A stretch of DNA of 64,000 nucleotides from Paramacrobiotus metropolitanus (GCF_019649055.1 NW_026570378.1:62001-126000), one strand, 5' to 3'; positions 35,087 to 47,977 are shown, numbered from the stretch's first letter. Made by a program: numbers and translations. The notes: a model not told the origin generated them from the letters alone.

Positions 35087-35486
35087 CTTAAATTCTTAAA
35101 TTCTTAAATTCTTAAATTTTTAAATTCTTAAATTCTTAAATTTTTAAATTCTTAAATTCTTAAATTCTTAAATTCTTAAATTCTTAAATTCTTAAATTCT
35201 TAAATTCTTAAATTCTTAAATTCTTAAATTCTTAAATTCTTAAATTCTTAAATTCTTAAATTCTTAAATTCTTAAATTCTTAAATTCTTAAATTCTTAAA
35301 TTCTTAAATTCTTAAATTCTTAAATTCTTAAATTCTTAAATTCTTAAATTCTTAAATTCTTAAATTCTTAAATTCTTAAATTCTTAAATTCTTAAATTCT
35401 TAAATTCTTAAATTCTTAAATTCTTAAATTCTTAAATTCTTAAATTCTTAAATTCTTAAATTCTTAAATTCTTAAATTCTTAAATA
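35087..35486. repeat. (AAATTCTT)n microsatellite of about 50 units
   Basis: An 8-bp unit repeats without interruption for nearly 400 bp, apart from a few aaattttt variants near 35116-35148. The unit is far too short and unspaced for a CRISPR array. Copy number is likely to vary between individuals or assemblies. Confidence 0.95.
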
Positions 35487-35668
35487 ATTCTTAAAGTGCA
35501 CATTTCGAGTATAGCACTTCTTTCAAACGTTTAATAATTTAAACCTTAATAAAAAATTCTGATTCTGCTTGACTTATAACAATCTTCAGTTTTAATTTGT
35601 CTATATCTTACTGTATATTTAAATTTAACTTTCTAAATTTAACTTTCTAGGTGTTAAATCCCCGCTTT

Positions 35669-36314
35669 CTAGCCCGCATTTTCGGCACTGGGTGGTCTAC
35701 GTAGAGTAGTAAACGAATCTTCTATGCAAGGCAGTACCTGTATTTCTGTTCTTTTTATAATATGCTTTGGATGATCTATCGCCTTACGAACAGCTTCAGC
35801 GCTCTTAATTTCGGGAGTGTCGATGAATTTAATAAAGCCGTTTCTGGTTCTGCCGCCTTCATATATGACGACATCTTGGACTCTCCCAAACTGTTGGAAA
35901 TGACTGCAAATCGCGTCAAATGAATTTTGCTTTTTTTCTTTTTGGAGCCAGTCTTCGGGTACGTTCTTCAGAAAGACTCTTGAGCGCGAATGCCTACACA
36001 AAAAAAGTAAACATTATTGCAACTTGCAGGGAACGATGATTCTGTAAAATTATCGTAACAAGAGCCACCACTTCTACAATCAGTAAAAAAATTTAACGCC
36101 GATTCGTGTCGCATTCGGTAATTGCGGTCTATGAACAACTGTCGCAGTTTTTGATCAATCCACGTACTCTTTACTTAAAAGTAGCTTACAGGTAGGTACT
36201 AGGTAGCTTGTATACCTAGTTTGTTTTATTATTAAAATAACAAAGCTGCGGTAATGAGTAGATGAATACTCACTTCTGTTGGTTCTGGTGTATATGTCGA
36301 CGATAGTAATCCAT
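35669..36314 (-). CDS. Single-RRM RNA-binding protein
   Basis: Exon 1 is 36314-36274 (MDYYRRHIHQNQQ, then a split lysine codon), intron 36273-35994 (GTGAGT..TGTAG) and exon 2 is 35993-35669, together 121 aa. Exon 1 was placed by its ATG, its GTGAGT donor and matching phase. Exon 2 holds one RNA-recognition motif: an RNP2-like VFLKNV, a helix with HFQQFGRVQDVVIYEGG, and an RNP1-like RNGFIKFID, followed by helix 2 (AEAVRKAIDHP) and a last strand (EIQVLPCIE). The protein is essentially a lone RRM, so it probably binds RNA as part of a complex. It is the intact paralogue of 28350-28689. Confidence 0.72.
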
Positions 36315-37197
36315 CGCTATGAAATAAACATATTTAAAGGTCACCATAGCCTGTACTGTAATATACTAATATTGTACTCTTACCGGGCAGAAATGTTTGA
36401 GAAAGATATGCGGGGATAACCATCCGTGCGTTGACGAATGATGATTTTTATATGGCATACGCTTGGTTTTTATATCTCCTCGGTGGCCGTCGTTATAAAC
36501 GAAGGAGGATCATACTGTGACGTGTCCAGCGACGTGACCATCCTATTGGGTGGTTGTTTACTAAACGAGCGTGCTTTGTGTCTAATTGCTGTTACTCATA
36601 TGCCCGTATTGCGGCCTATGATCTCACTTGACATTAATGACATACATACATGTATGATGTAAAAGCACGCCTAATTTAGGAACTTCAGTTATTTTCAGTT
36701 TTGACTCGACACCAAAAAAATGCAAAAGCGTTTGCAGACAATAGCCGATGACAAGTAAACGTGCGATGCATTATTGTTGTATGGTTCTTTACCAACCAAC
36801 AAGTATCTCGTAACTACAGGCCATGAGCGATGGCATACTACACTGCTTATTCATTTACTCGCAGATAAAAACTTGCGTGAAAACTAACCGGCATTTATAC
36901 GCAAATACATGAATACAGAAGCAGGTCGTGTAGAACGGGAATTACAGTCCACTGTACAATATCTAATGCCAACCAACGTCCTGTGACTGCGGTTAAAACC
37001 TTTCTCGGCAGTACTCCAGCGTTTCTCATGATTTAATTTCTGTCACCGCTACAATCAGTATTAATACTGCTTAAGTCCCATCTCAAACGAGAGTCAGTCT
37101 GTAAAATTTTTTTTTCATCCACATGCCTTTTCTTTTAATAACAAAAAACCAATATTTTGAAATTCAGTACGTTATCTAAAGAGCCCATATAGGAAGT
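36315..37197. other. Intergenic sequence
   Basis: No gene is supportable. The part from about 37055 is the 3' flank of the CBM14 gene, which is duplicated in the relic at 15605-15945. Confidence 0.35.
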
Positions 37198-38479
37198 TTA
37201 TTCGTGGCTCTCTTCCGATCCACCGGCAGCGGCAGCACCACCGGCGGCGGCACCTTCACCGGCAGCCTGGGTGGTGGCCTCAGCGGCAGCACTGGTCTCT
37301 TCCGCGGGGGTGGCAGCGGAAGTGGTCTCTTCGGCAGCAGCAGTGCTCACTTCAGCGGCAGCGGAGGTGGTCTCCTCAGCGGCCATGGTGACCTCGGCGG
37401 TCACTTCGACGGTAGCAGGCGTGGTGGTGGTGGTGGCCTTCTGGGCTGGCTTAGCGGGCTTGGGGGCCGGTCGGGACGGGAGGGGCACAAAAGGTCCACC
37501 GGGGACTTTGCCGCCAGCCATGGGGATGATGTATTCGGCAGGTGGGGTGTCGAACAGCGGTTGGTTAGTGTACAGACGGGAGTTGGCGAAATTCTCAACG
37601 CTTGGAGACCTGGGAAAATAAAACAAATACATTTAATCCGTGTACTTTGACATGCAACGAAAATGTATATACATCTATCGATCACGCAAAAGGTTTTGCG
37701 AAAATGCATTGGAATATTTACAGCATATAAAGATAAGGAATCATACGATATAAAGCATCATTACATATGGGCTATAAAATACAAAATATAATTCAATCTG
37801 GTGTCTTGGCAAATAGCTTTAAATCTGCTTAAGTATAAACAAATATGCAAATAAATCCGTCAATATTCTAAAGACTGATCAATAAAATGAATGGTCGATA
37901 ATATTTTAATTAGGGTTTTCTAAATTAAAATTAATTAAGATAAAATATACATTTATTTATATCGGCAGTTTAGCTTCTTTACAATTTGCTGATACGCATT
38001 TTAAACGGATAAAATTACCTATACTTGTATTAATAAGGAGCTGCACTATTAATTAGATAACATGTGCGAAATTTACTATGAAGTTCCTTCCGCATTACTG
38101 CTGACTAACTGATGCCGGCCGGCATTCGTAATACTCACTTGCTGCAGTCAACGTTGAAGAAGTAATCGCAGACCAGGGTGATCTGGTTGAACACCGTGGT
38201 GTTCACGCATAGATAGCTGGTACGATTTCCGTTGATATCGCAACGATGGAACACCTGACACTGCGCATCCACATCGGCATAGAATCCGGGCTGCTTCTTG
38301 GTGTTGCAATCAAAGTTGGTCTGGGGGATTTCGCTGTAGGTCGGGTACTGGCCTTCGGTGCGGCTGGCCAGGATGGCCTGCACTTCGGCGGCATTCAGCG
38401 CCGGCTTGAGGAGATCCCAGACATATTGCGGCGCCGCAGCCGACAGGGCAACCAAGGAGAGAACGACGATGACCTTCAT
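37198..38479 (-). CDS. Secreted chitin-binding (CBM14) protein with Ala/Thr-rich tail
   Basis: Exon 1 is 38479-38139 and exon 2 is 37609-37198 (250 aa); the intron is GTGAGT..CCCAG and splits a lysine codon. A signal peptide (MKVIVVLSLVALSAAAPQ) precedes YVWDLLKPALNAAEVQAILA. A peritrophin-A/CBM14 domain follows with six cysteines (FDC, AQC, HRC, YLC, LVC, VDC). Such domains bind chitin in cuticle or peritrophic matrix. Exon 2 begins ENFANSRLYTNQPLFDTPPA, a block shared with the paralogue at 40752-42750, then a proline/lysine stretch and an alanine, threonine and glutamate-rich low-complexity tail ending GGSEESHE. A TATATAA box lies about 105 bp upstream of the start. The overall design suggests a cuticular protein of the one-domain peritrophin-like type. 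Confidence 0.87.
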
Positions 38480-40751
38480 GGTGATGAAAGGTTACGCGGT
38501 GTTTTTTTACGGAAGGTATTTTAGGAACTGAGCAGTAAATGCTGGAAGGCAGTGTGAGGACGGAAACAGCAGGTGCACAGCGTTATATACGACCCGGCAG
38601 AGAAATGGCTCTTGGCACCGGTTTTGTAGCCGGCGTATATAGCCGGCTAACACAACGGTCTCGAGAAAATTGGAGAGGATTTTTTTCTTCACTTCACGAT
38701 TCATTGGTTCCTTGTCTGGCGCCGTGTCAGTGGGAACAATGGGCGGTCGTTGTGTGACACAGCGGCACAATTTTGCTATATGCCCAATAGCAGTGAAAAG
38801 CGGTTACGTAACGGGAAGGCACACAATGGTATTGTAACAGTTTTGAACGGCAGTAGATTAGTAGTGCAAAAAAAATTTCGCCGGCTTTCGATGCGCGCGC
38901 TGAAAATATGGGCCATGATTTATCGCCATTAATATGGTAATCAATTCTCCTCGTGGACAGAGAATGATCAATTTCCAGACGACAAAAGTTAATTCTGGTT
39001 TGGCAGCTGCACCTATTCTGCATTGAACATTTCTTTTCTGCGTGGTCACGTTTGGCGCAGTTAACGTGTTTTTCTTCGTTATGTGAATTATATGCAAAAA
39101 ATAGGCAAAAACGTATACCTTTTCGGGACATTCAGAAATTTTAAAATTATCTGTTGACACTTATGCGTAATTTGATTTAATGTGCATAATTTTTTATCAA
39201 TTAATATCTTTTTTACAGCGCTACTTGAAAGTCATTGTTGGCTTGTGCGACGATTACATATTTTTCAAGTTGTTTTTATTTCTTCGTTAACAGAGGCATT
39301 TTAACAACGCTCCAAGTTTTGTTTATCCACAAAATGATGTTCGGCATCCCGTTTGTTCCATAATCCTGAAAATTGTGTATGTGTATTTGTGTGCCACTGA
39401 TTTTGAATATTTTTTATTGACCTCCAGCTACCGGCGTTGTTGGGCCATTTGTCCGCGCATTTGTATAAAGTATCAACGAATAATAACGCTACGATATGTT
39501 GAATAATTGCTGCTTTTTATGGTTTGTTTTGGCATGCCCAACGTTTTCCGTAATAAGAAAAGCTTTAAAACATCAACTTCCCTCAACAAGCAATTATTCT
39601 GCTCATTCATGGTCGGCCACAGTTGTAATTTAGTTTGATTGTTGAATTTCTTAAATCCTTAAGCGCCTGCAGCAATTTCTGGCCTGGCCTTAAACTTGAA
39701 CCTTTTTTTCACGCATTTCTTTGAAGAACTGAATCCTAGGATACTTTTGACACAAAAATACTGAAACGCAATTTAACATAAAAACCGTTTCTTAGTAAAA
39801 AATGCGGCCGCTGGAAAATCTGGCTCATGACCTCTGCCAGCGCAGGTACTCATTAATTTGTTTCCAGTTTTGCCGGCAACAAACTGTCAATTTTTTCACC
39901 GAGGCGTGGTCATGGAGTTTCAGCATTAATCTGTTTGTTTTAAGTCAGGCATAAAGGAGCACACGTAAAATTTTAAGATAATTCCGAAACTGTTTTACAT
40001 TTCATTTTGATTTGAATTGTTTGACTGAAGCATTTGCGTTTTACTACTACAGAGTACATGGTTAAGCGTGAAAATAACCGGAAGCAGCCTATGTGTTACA
40101 GTTCAGTGTGTTTGGTATTCCGGCCCCATGCACGATATTTCTTTGCCTTGTGGGCATTTTGCTGCGTTAGCAAACGCCGGTTGCGTCTGGAGCGCCGCTT
40201 AGCTGACGGTGGTATGTACCTGTTAATTTGTTAACTATATAAACTTCAAAAGTTGTTAATACACAACCTCCTTATCATTTTTATGTACTCTGCTGTTTGT
40301 GGAATAATCATCAAACGACTATACTTATCGTTGGATTTTAAACAACCGGTTGCCATGTAGAATTTTGTTACGTAACTTTCATCTCTTCGATGGTCAGCAA
40401 GACTCGGAATACGAAAGGAAAGGAAACGTATTGTGCAAGAGGCCGAAATCGAAGTATGTATTCACAGAAGTACTTACTGGTAATATTATTAATGCAATAC
40501 GCATTCGATGCATGACTAGCAGATTATTTATACTGCACAATACAGAAATCACAAATCACAGTGTTTAGTTGCTTTAGATTTCCCGTGAAAACCCCATCGA
40601 GAGAAAATTAAACTATCCACCGAACTCTACAATCGCCCCCAGGACATTTCCATTGGTTAGCGTTAATCATAGAACACCGCGACAATATCCGGCAGGGACG
40701 TTTGCCAAAAACCGGCAAACATTGTCAACTACAAAAACACTGACTAGCAAT
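38480..40751. other. Promoter of the CBM14 gene and gene-poor sequence
   Basis: The first 110 bp contain the minus-strand promoter. The remaining 2.1 kb shows no supportable gene or repeat. Confidence 0.35.
38583..38589 (-). promoter_or_regulatory. TATA box of the CBM14 gene
   Basis: TATATAA on the minus strand, about 104 bp upstream of the ATG at 38479; the spacing leaves room for a short 5' UTR. Confidence 0.55.
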
Positions 40752-42750
40752 TTACTGAGCAGCTTGCTGCTGATCGGAGCTGGAAGCTGACTGGGACGCC
40801 GCGTTCGCGGCTTGTGGGGAGACGACGGCCACCGTCAGCGTGTTCTGGCCTTGTGCGTTGGCTCCGGCTTGCGGAGTGCCCATCTTATTGCTGATTTGGG
40901 CAGTTCCGCCGGCTTTAGCACCACCAGCTTTACCGGCAGCGGCTGCCGCTGGTTTCTTCTGCTGCTGCTGACCACCGGGCGCTTGGATGGGCGCGGCCGC
41001 TGCGGCACCGGCGGTTCCGGGGATGACGTAATCGGCCGGTGGGGTGTCGAAGAGGTCTTGGTCGGTGTACAGGCGGGAGTTAGCGAAGTTCTCTAGTTCT
41101 TGCGATCTGTAAAGACATCGGTACGTCAAGTAAATTAACGGGAAAAGAAAATAGCGGTGTCAGGCATGAATACCGCAGCGCCACCTGGAACTGCGATCTG
41201 CAGCCGGTCTTAGACCGTGGTGCCTGGCGTCACCATTCGCTTATGAGCGTTAACTATTGATAAGTGCAAACCGGTAGTTCGTTGCACCGAGTACAAGCTG
41301 CACTGTTGGTGTACGTACAGCACGTGCGTTATAATATGCCAGCAATTATGGGAAAACACAGCTGCAGTCCTGTAAGCAATTAATCCTAGGGTAGGCTACG
41401 GTATGTTTCACTCTTAGTAATTGTTAAGTTTCCGGTGCCAAAAGTACGCGAGTTCTAGCGTTTTGCTTTCAAATTCACCACATTGCCATTCCCGCGGTCT
41501 TGTTTACCAGAAAATTTTCTAGCTAGTCATGTGAATATGTCATTTTAGGAAATTATAATTGATGGTTTGGATAAAAATGGGAGACAAACAACCGGCTTGA
41601 AATAATTTTTTCATTTCGCTGCCAATTTTTAAAAGATTTTGGGATTTGTTTAATAAACGGATAATTATGTTTGTACTCTTACTAATATTTTGTTATTTCC
41701 CGAGATTCACAATAGAATTATACAGAGCGGAGTACGGTGACTGAAACAGCGCTTTTGTACCAATAATAAGAAAATTATTTGCAGTGCCACAGTGTAATTA
41801 ACTGCAACACCCACCCAATGCTAACATTGTCGTACTCTGTACTTTGCATCAAGTTGTTCAGTTTATTTTTGTACGTAAACAGCTTTTGTCGATACAATAT
41901 TTTACTAAAACCATTAGTAAAAAGCTGGGAATATTGCAATAAAAATGCATTTAAACCATCACTTCTCTTTTTTATAAAAAATAAACTTTGAGTGCAAAGC
42001 TTCTACTGTATGCGCATTAATATTTTACAAAATTAAAGTCATCAAAATTCGGCTAAGAAAACTACTGCTCCTGGTTTCCTACATACTTGTAACTACATCG
42101 AGCATATTTTTGTCGAGCATATTTATATGCGTAATTGCAATTTCAACTAGTATATAATTTACGGCTAATATCTCACATTCAGTTTTCTGTAGATTTATAT
42201 GCTGAAGCTGTGCGGAAATGGGAAAACCGGCCTGAATTAAATTAGGTCAATAATTTCCAGTTCTGAACTAGTTTCTATCAGTTTTTCACGTTCGTAAAGG
42301 TACTCACGCTGACACGCAGTATACACATAGGTATCTGTAGGTCTACAGTATAGAGCGGTTATACGTACACTTACAAATAATCTTACGTAATTACACCATT
42401 GTTTTGACTTACCGGCTGCAGTCGACGTTGAACCAGTAGTCGCACACGAGAGTGACCTGGTTGAACACGGTGGAATTCACGCAGATATAACTGGTCATAT
42501 TTCCGTTCAAATCGCACCGATGGAACACCTGGCACTGGGTCTCAGGGTCAGCATAGAAACCCGGCTGTTTTTTGCTGTTGCAATCAAACCCAGTCTGCGG
42601 GATACCGTTGTACATTGGGAATTCGTTGCCTCTGGATGTCATGATGTTCATCACCTCATCCGCCGTTAGTGCCGGTTTGAGATAATCCCAGACATACTTC
42701 TGCTGGGCACTGGCAAAGGTCACCAGGGCAAGGAATACTAGCAGCTTCAT
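40752..42750 (-). CDS. Secreted chitin-binding (CBM14) protein with Ala/Gln-rich tail
   Basis: Exon 1 is 42750-42413 and exon 2 is 41106-40752 (230 aa), joined across a 1.3-kb intron (GTAAGT..TACAG) that splits an arginine codon at the same place as in the paralogue at 37198-38479. A signal peptide (MKLLVFLALVTFASA) leads to KYVWDYLKPALTADEVMNIM and a six-cysteine CBM14 domain (FDC, TQC, HRC, YIC, LVC, VDC). Exon 2 starts ENFANSRLYTDQDLFDTPPA and then becomes alanine, glutamine, glycine and lysine rich, with a QQQQKK block. The structured part is strongly conserved between the two genes while the tails differ completely. A GATAAAA element near 42852-42858 on the minus strand may serve as TATA box. 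Likely a cuticle protein. Confidence 0.87.
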
Positions 42751-43248
42751 TCTTTACAGTCGAGGGAAAAATAAAAAAATTATTGTAATGGAATGTAAAT
42801 TGCCGGTTGTGTTTGTTTGAGCGTGTGACGATAATTTCGACGGCCCGTGTATTTTATCCTTTTCGTTCTTCTTTGCCTGGCAGGTGTTTATTTTCTTCAG
42901 TTGTGTGCCACATGAGCAGACGTGAAATTTTATTGTATTAGTACGAGCATGCTGATGAACCGTAAAAGGATTCGCATGTACCACGATGAAAATCGGCTAA
43001 GGAAACCTGTTTGTGTTTTCATGGAAGACACACCGCACTGACTTAATGATCGGCATAAGCCATATGGTTGCGCAACGATGAAATTATTAATCATGATTTG
43101 CTACATTAATGGTGTGCTTATAAAGCACGTATAGTTTCGTACAACGATCAAACCACGTGCGGTCGGAATCATCCCAATGAAATGCGCTATACATTCAAAA
43201 CTGCACATTCACTAGTTTTATACGAGAGAATTTTGTTTTCGGGATATT
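42751..43248. other. Spacer between CBM14 and Gr-like genes
   Basis: Contains the putative promoter of the CBM14 gene on the minus strand. No other feature is supportable. Confidence 0.3.
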
Positions 43249-45783
43249 TTATTGGCGTGAGTCCCAGCATAGAAGAATGTAAGTTGCGAATGTGCCAACC
43301 AGCTGCAACAAACAAAACGAACGAAATTCAAAATAATATTAATTGTATTTACATTATACTACCACTAATTTATATTAATACGTTTTTATACGTTCCCACT
43401 GAAATTATGATGTTATGAAAACTGATTATTGCTAAACATTAATTTAAAATTGCGACTGATTACGTGTAAAACAAAAATTACACTTGTACCATTTCATAAT
43501 ATTTTTAATTGTAGAACAATTAAAATGCATTACTTTTGATTGGTAACTTACAATGGCAATGAATGGACGATCGATTCTGGCCATGCCCCAAACAGTAATT
43601 GCCGGTGGTGTGGTGATCAGACGCTGAACTTCTCCATTTAGCCACAATGCTTCCGGGAGACTTAATTTTTCATATTGCGCTTGGTCTTGCAGTAATGGGA
43701 TAACTTCCTGTCCCTGAAAGTTATAGTGTGATTAGTGTCTATCAAGTTGCGTGATCAACCAGCTGAGTCGTGAATAAATTATCCAATCTTACGCACGGCC
43801 GGCCGGGATACCTTTTTTACTGTTTGCAAAAGTGTACCAGAATAAACAATAACATTTGCGTATACTGCAATTCAGGCGTATACTGCGTTTCAAAGGTTTT
43901 ATCTCCTAAATCTGTAAAGTACACAAAGAAGCAATCGCGGTACGTGCACACTGTAAACTGTAAACATAACTTATACCACAATGTATACAAAAATACAATT
44001 ATTGAGAAATAATCGGTTGTATGAACAGAAGTAACGATTTTTACATGAGTTACATGTGCATAAATTTTAATTTGGACGAAATGTTGTGTGCGATTAACCC
44101 TTTATTTCCACTGCCTGCTGAGTAACCAGCACAAAGGCCACAGACCTTGAGTTTTTCAAGAAAACGTGCGACTGTATTGTTCATAATATGATAATACCAC
44201 CAATCTGATTTTTTAATGAAAACCATTTACAATATTAAGCAAAACACCTAGATACCTACTCTGCGGTCTGCACATCATCATCACATGTAACTAGCGATTA
44301 AATACGATTCCCTCGTACGTACAGCAGTATTGCAGTTTTCTGATCAATAATAGAAGTATGCACTATGCATACAATGCATTGCATTGTATTGTATTCTGTT
44401 GTGTTGTATTATATTGTATTGTATTGTATTGTTAATTGTATTGTATTGTATTGTATTGTATTGCATTTCTAAACTCACTTGCAGCATTAATTACTAGTAC
44501 AGTAGTACTTGATATTTGATTAGATCAAGTGCTTGATGATCGAACTTCTACCAAGAATTTCAAAACAGAGTAAAAGAAATTAGGAGAAATTTTTGCCGTT
44601 GACCCAAAACTGACAAATGTTATGCAAAGGCTATTTATTGCTTTTTGATTTGAATCAATCGGTACAAGGCACTACAAGCACATAAAACGCTGTTGAGTGA
44701 CCATGCAAACTCCACTTCGACTGAAACTCGAAGCCATACATAATTAAGTGTTATTACCTCGTAGAAGGTTTCGTGTCTATTCTATCTACTATGCAGGCCA
44801 CTATCTGTAACCACAAACACTTGTAGCAGTACCTTATCCGTCACGAAAACGAAAGCCAGTGTCCGTACGAACATCATCATCTGTTGGTTGGCGATATCAG
44901 CCAACACCGGTATAGTCGGTGAAATGCCCCGGATGACGTACTGCGCGGCACAGAACAGCGTCCACACAACATCACTGACGTACACGACGCACACATACAT
45001 CCCAATGTCCTCATTCAAACCGCCGACCAATCGGCTGACGATATAATGGCTCTTCATACGCGCTTGCAAATCCTTCGGTGCCACACAACCTTTGGTAATT
45101 CGGGTGAAACACAACCCGAGACACACGGCCCAGATAATGAGAATCCATTGGATGATCTCGTTCAGTACATCTATCAGTGAAATATAACCAAAGGTTATGG
45201 AGTAGAAAATGCGGATCATCGTGTTGTTAGCCAAGGGAACCAGGATCCATGTCCCTGAGTCGTTGCCAAAGTTTCTTGGCTTTAAACTCTGGACGAGGAT
45301 AAAAGTTTTATGTCCGGCATAGGTCACGCAAATCAAAGCCGCAGCGCTCCATATAACAATTATTATTAATCGGTCTTTTTTCAATAAGTATCTTTTAAGC
45401 AGCGCATCACAGTGATCGATATGCTGATGGATCCTTCGAAATCCGTAGACAACAGACAAAGGAATCGCTAGCTGCAGAATGCCAGATAAGAAGATGGTGG
45501 CATTTTCCAGAAACTCACTTGGAGATTTGCCCAAATTTTTTCCATTGTATTTGACATCGAAAATTTTGGATACAGCAAACACGACCCCGCTAATTGTAAA
45601 ACAAAGAAAATTTACAAAACAAAGCAGATTTATAATCCTGTCAACGGTATTTTGATGCTTTTTAAAAACTAGCCGCCGAAGTGAACCGGCATCAAAATCG
45701 ACGAATCCGAATAGTTTAATTACGAGCAGAAATGGCTGCAGCAAAACTCGTAAAATATTTTCATCTGATTTAATGGCCTTCAT
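43249..45783 (-). CDS. Gustatory-receptor-like seven-TM chemoreceptor, copy A
   Basis: Exons are 45783-44833, 43713-43552 and 43302-43249 (388 aa), with all introns in phase 0. The protein has about seven hydrophobic segments, begins MKAIKSDENILRVLLQPFLL, and ends LVGTFATYILLCWDSRQ. The terminal G-T-F-A-T-Y-I-L-L segment, in its own 18-codon exon after a phase-0 intron, matches the C-terminal TYhhhhhQ-type signature and gene structure of the arthropod gustatory receptor (7tm_7) family. These are ligand-gated ion channels of the Gr/Or superfamily with inverted topology. The exon 2 block VWGMARIDRPF is nearly identical in copy B. Intron 1 carries an ATTGT microsatellite. Ligand unknown. Confidence 0.8.
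44372..44466. repeat. (ATTGT)n microsatellite in a Gr-like intron
   Basis: About 95 bp of pentanucleotide ATTGT units with a few variants, within intron 1 of the Gr-like gene. Confidence 0.85.
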
Positions 45784-46658
45784 GGTAAATCAGCTAGTAT
45801 TCTGCTTCCATATGCTGGAAAAATAATCCTTTGACGCGCTGCATCAAATCTCCCTCGGATCATCCTGACGATTGCGGTTTGCGACAGTATGTTGACTCTG
45901 GGTAAACTTGCCTAGTCATTGTAACGTAATCGGTAAGTAATCGAACGTGACTTTTATTGACCATGTAAACAGAGTGGTTCTTCATGCTTGACAATTTGAC
46001 GGATGTTATCGTTTGTGTGGGACAATTCAACAAGGACGCAATTGAAGTTATTTTATTTATATGTAGAGCAATGTGGTGCAATTAAGTTTGAACACATTCC
46101 GCAGCCCGAGGCTGCTTTCATGTGGAAGGAACTACCGCAACTGAGCTGGAGAAATAATTATACGAGTACTCTGTACAATCAATTAGAAGCCGTGACCTTT
46201 GAAAATGAATAGATCACTGCATGATGTACTCTGTCTTAAAAGTGAGTCTAGAAAATCCATCCAGTAAAGCCACTGACACATTAGGACAAACACCGACAGC
46301 GTGGGATAAGGCCATGGGAAGTTAGCGACGGTCATTAACTTCAAGTTACAGCTTTGTACGAGTACTAACGTTTGATGTGTTCCGTGTTTCAAGCTGACGT
46401 TGTGCAAACAAGAGATCTACGAGTAGACAGATGCAGGGCACTTTTCAGTGTTAATCCTGTTTAGCAAGGTTGGCAAATATGCATTTTTACTACAAAAATC
46501 TTTACTGTTGCTTTTATAACAAGGAAATTTATGCTGTTCGACAAAAACTGATAACCAGAAACAACCATTTCACTGGCAGTTCATATAGGTAATTAAGCGA
46601 CAAAATCTCTTTCCGGCTGCACTTTCGAGAAGGTGCAATCTGTTCCGAGACGAGAGAA
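45784..46658. other. Spacer between the two Gr-like genes
   Basis: About 0.9 kb with no supportable gene. It should hold the promoter of copy A and the 3' end of copy B, but I see no clear signal. Confidence 0.3.
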
Positions 46659-47977
46659 TTATTTGCCAGAATCCCAGCACAGCAGAATATAAGTTGCAAA
46701 CGTGCCGACAAGCTGCAACAGAAAGCATTTACTTATTATTAATTTTATGCTGTACTAGGGAAATACTACATGCGCATAATTATCATTGCAGAGGTTGGAA
46801 CACACACCACGACAATAAATGCACGGTCCATTCTGGCCATTCCCCACACGCTGAACGCCGGCGGCGTGTTGGCTAGCCGTAACAGTTCGCCATTCAACCA
46901 AACCGTTTCCACGGGATCTTTCTCGAATTGTGCTTGATTTTGCAAAAGTGGAACAACCAGTTGTGCCTGCAGCAGATACAGACGAACTGTATATGTATTG
47001 TACTTTGTAAAAGCAAAATGTTTATTGATTTGAAACAGAATATTGTGTACCTGATCGAAGACAAAGACAAATGCCAACGTCCGCACAATCCACATCAGCT
47101 GCTGATAAGCCACATCAAAGATCTCCGAATACTGCGGCGAATCCTCTTGTATGACGTAATGCGCCGCCGTGTACAGTACCCAAATGATATCGTTAAGGTA
47201 CATCACCGCAATATACATGCCGAAATCGTCGCTCAAGCGACCCACACAACGGCTCAGACTGTAGTGATCCGGCATGTGACATCGCAGACCATGTATCGCA
47301 CACTGTTCCGCCATTCTGGCAAAACACAATCCCGCGGTTACTGACCAGATTATCAGGGTACACTGGGCGGTTTCGTACAGAATATCCATTATGGAGACGT
47401 AGATAAAGTTGACTGTGGACATCGCCTGGATGGCCGTGTTATTGACCGTTGACGCCAAGAACCACGCATTGCAGGTGGCGTTGGTGTTGTTGGCCAGTAA
47501 ATACGCTTTCTGTGCGGTATATCCCAAGATGACAATAATGGCGGTGATCCAGACAAAAAGAGTAATAACTTTATCACGTTTTTTGAAGTATTTCTGGAGA
47601 AGGTGATCGCATTCATGGATATGTTGCTGGATGTTCTGCAGTCCGTAGATAACCGACAGGAACAAGAAGAACTGCAGAATGCCGGTTAAGAAACTAGCTG
47701 TATTCTCCAAGAATTCACTGGGCGATTTCCCGAATCCTTTATTGCTGAAGTTGACCTCCAGAAATCGACTGGCAGCATAGGCGGCTGCGTTTAAAACAAA
47801 CCAGAGAAAGTTCGCTAATGAACATAATTTAATGATGGTGTGCAGCGCGGACTGCCGCTTTGTGGAAGTGATTGTACCGAATAAACTGCGAAATTCAACG
47901 AAACCCAAGAGTCTCACAATGATGAGAAACGGCTGCAGTATGGTGTTTAACAGATTAGCGTTATTTGTAATTTTCAT
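46659..47977 (-). CDS. Gustatory-receptor-like seven-TM chemoreceptor, copy B
   Basis: Exons are 47977-47051, 46966-46808 and 46712-46659 (379 aa). The start at 47977 (MKITNNANLLNTILQPFL) matches the start of copy A; a 38-codon in-frame upstream extension is rejected for that reason. Exon 2 (LLQNQAQFEKDPVETVWLNG ...) and the last exon (LVGTFATYILLCWDSGK) align with copy A, and both introns are again phase 0, with donors GTACAC and GTGTGT. The GKSPSEFLENTASFLTGILQ block in exon 1 is also shared. The first intron is only 84 bp against 1.1 kb in copy A. The tandem, same-strand arrangement points to local duplication, as is usual for chemoreceptors. Confidence 0.8.

Noticed and set aside
35087-35486. 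CRISPR-like array
   Set aside because: The unit is 8 bp with no spacers, in a eukaryotic context; it is a microsatellite.
37204-37650. Gly/Ser-rich plus-strand frame of 148 codons
   Set aside because: It is the antisense of the Ala/Thr-rich tail of the CBM14 gene; low-complexity coding sequence leaves long open antisense frames. It lacks a signal peptide and paralogue support.
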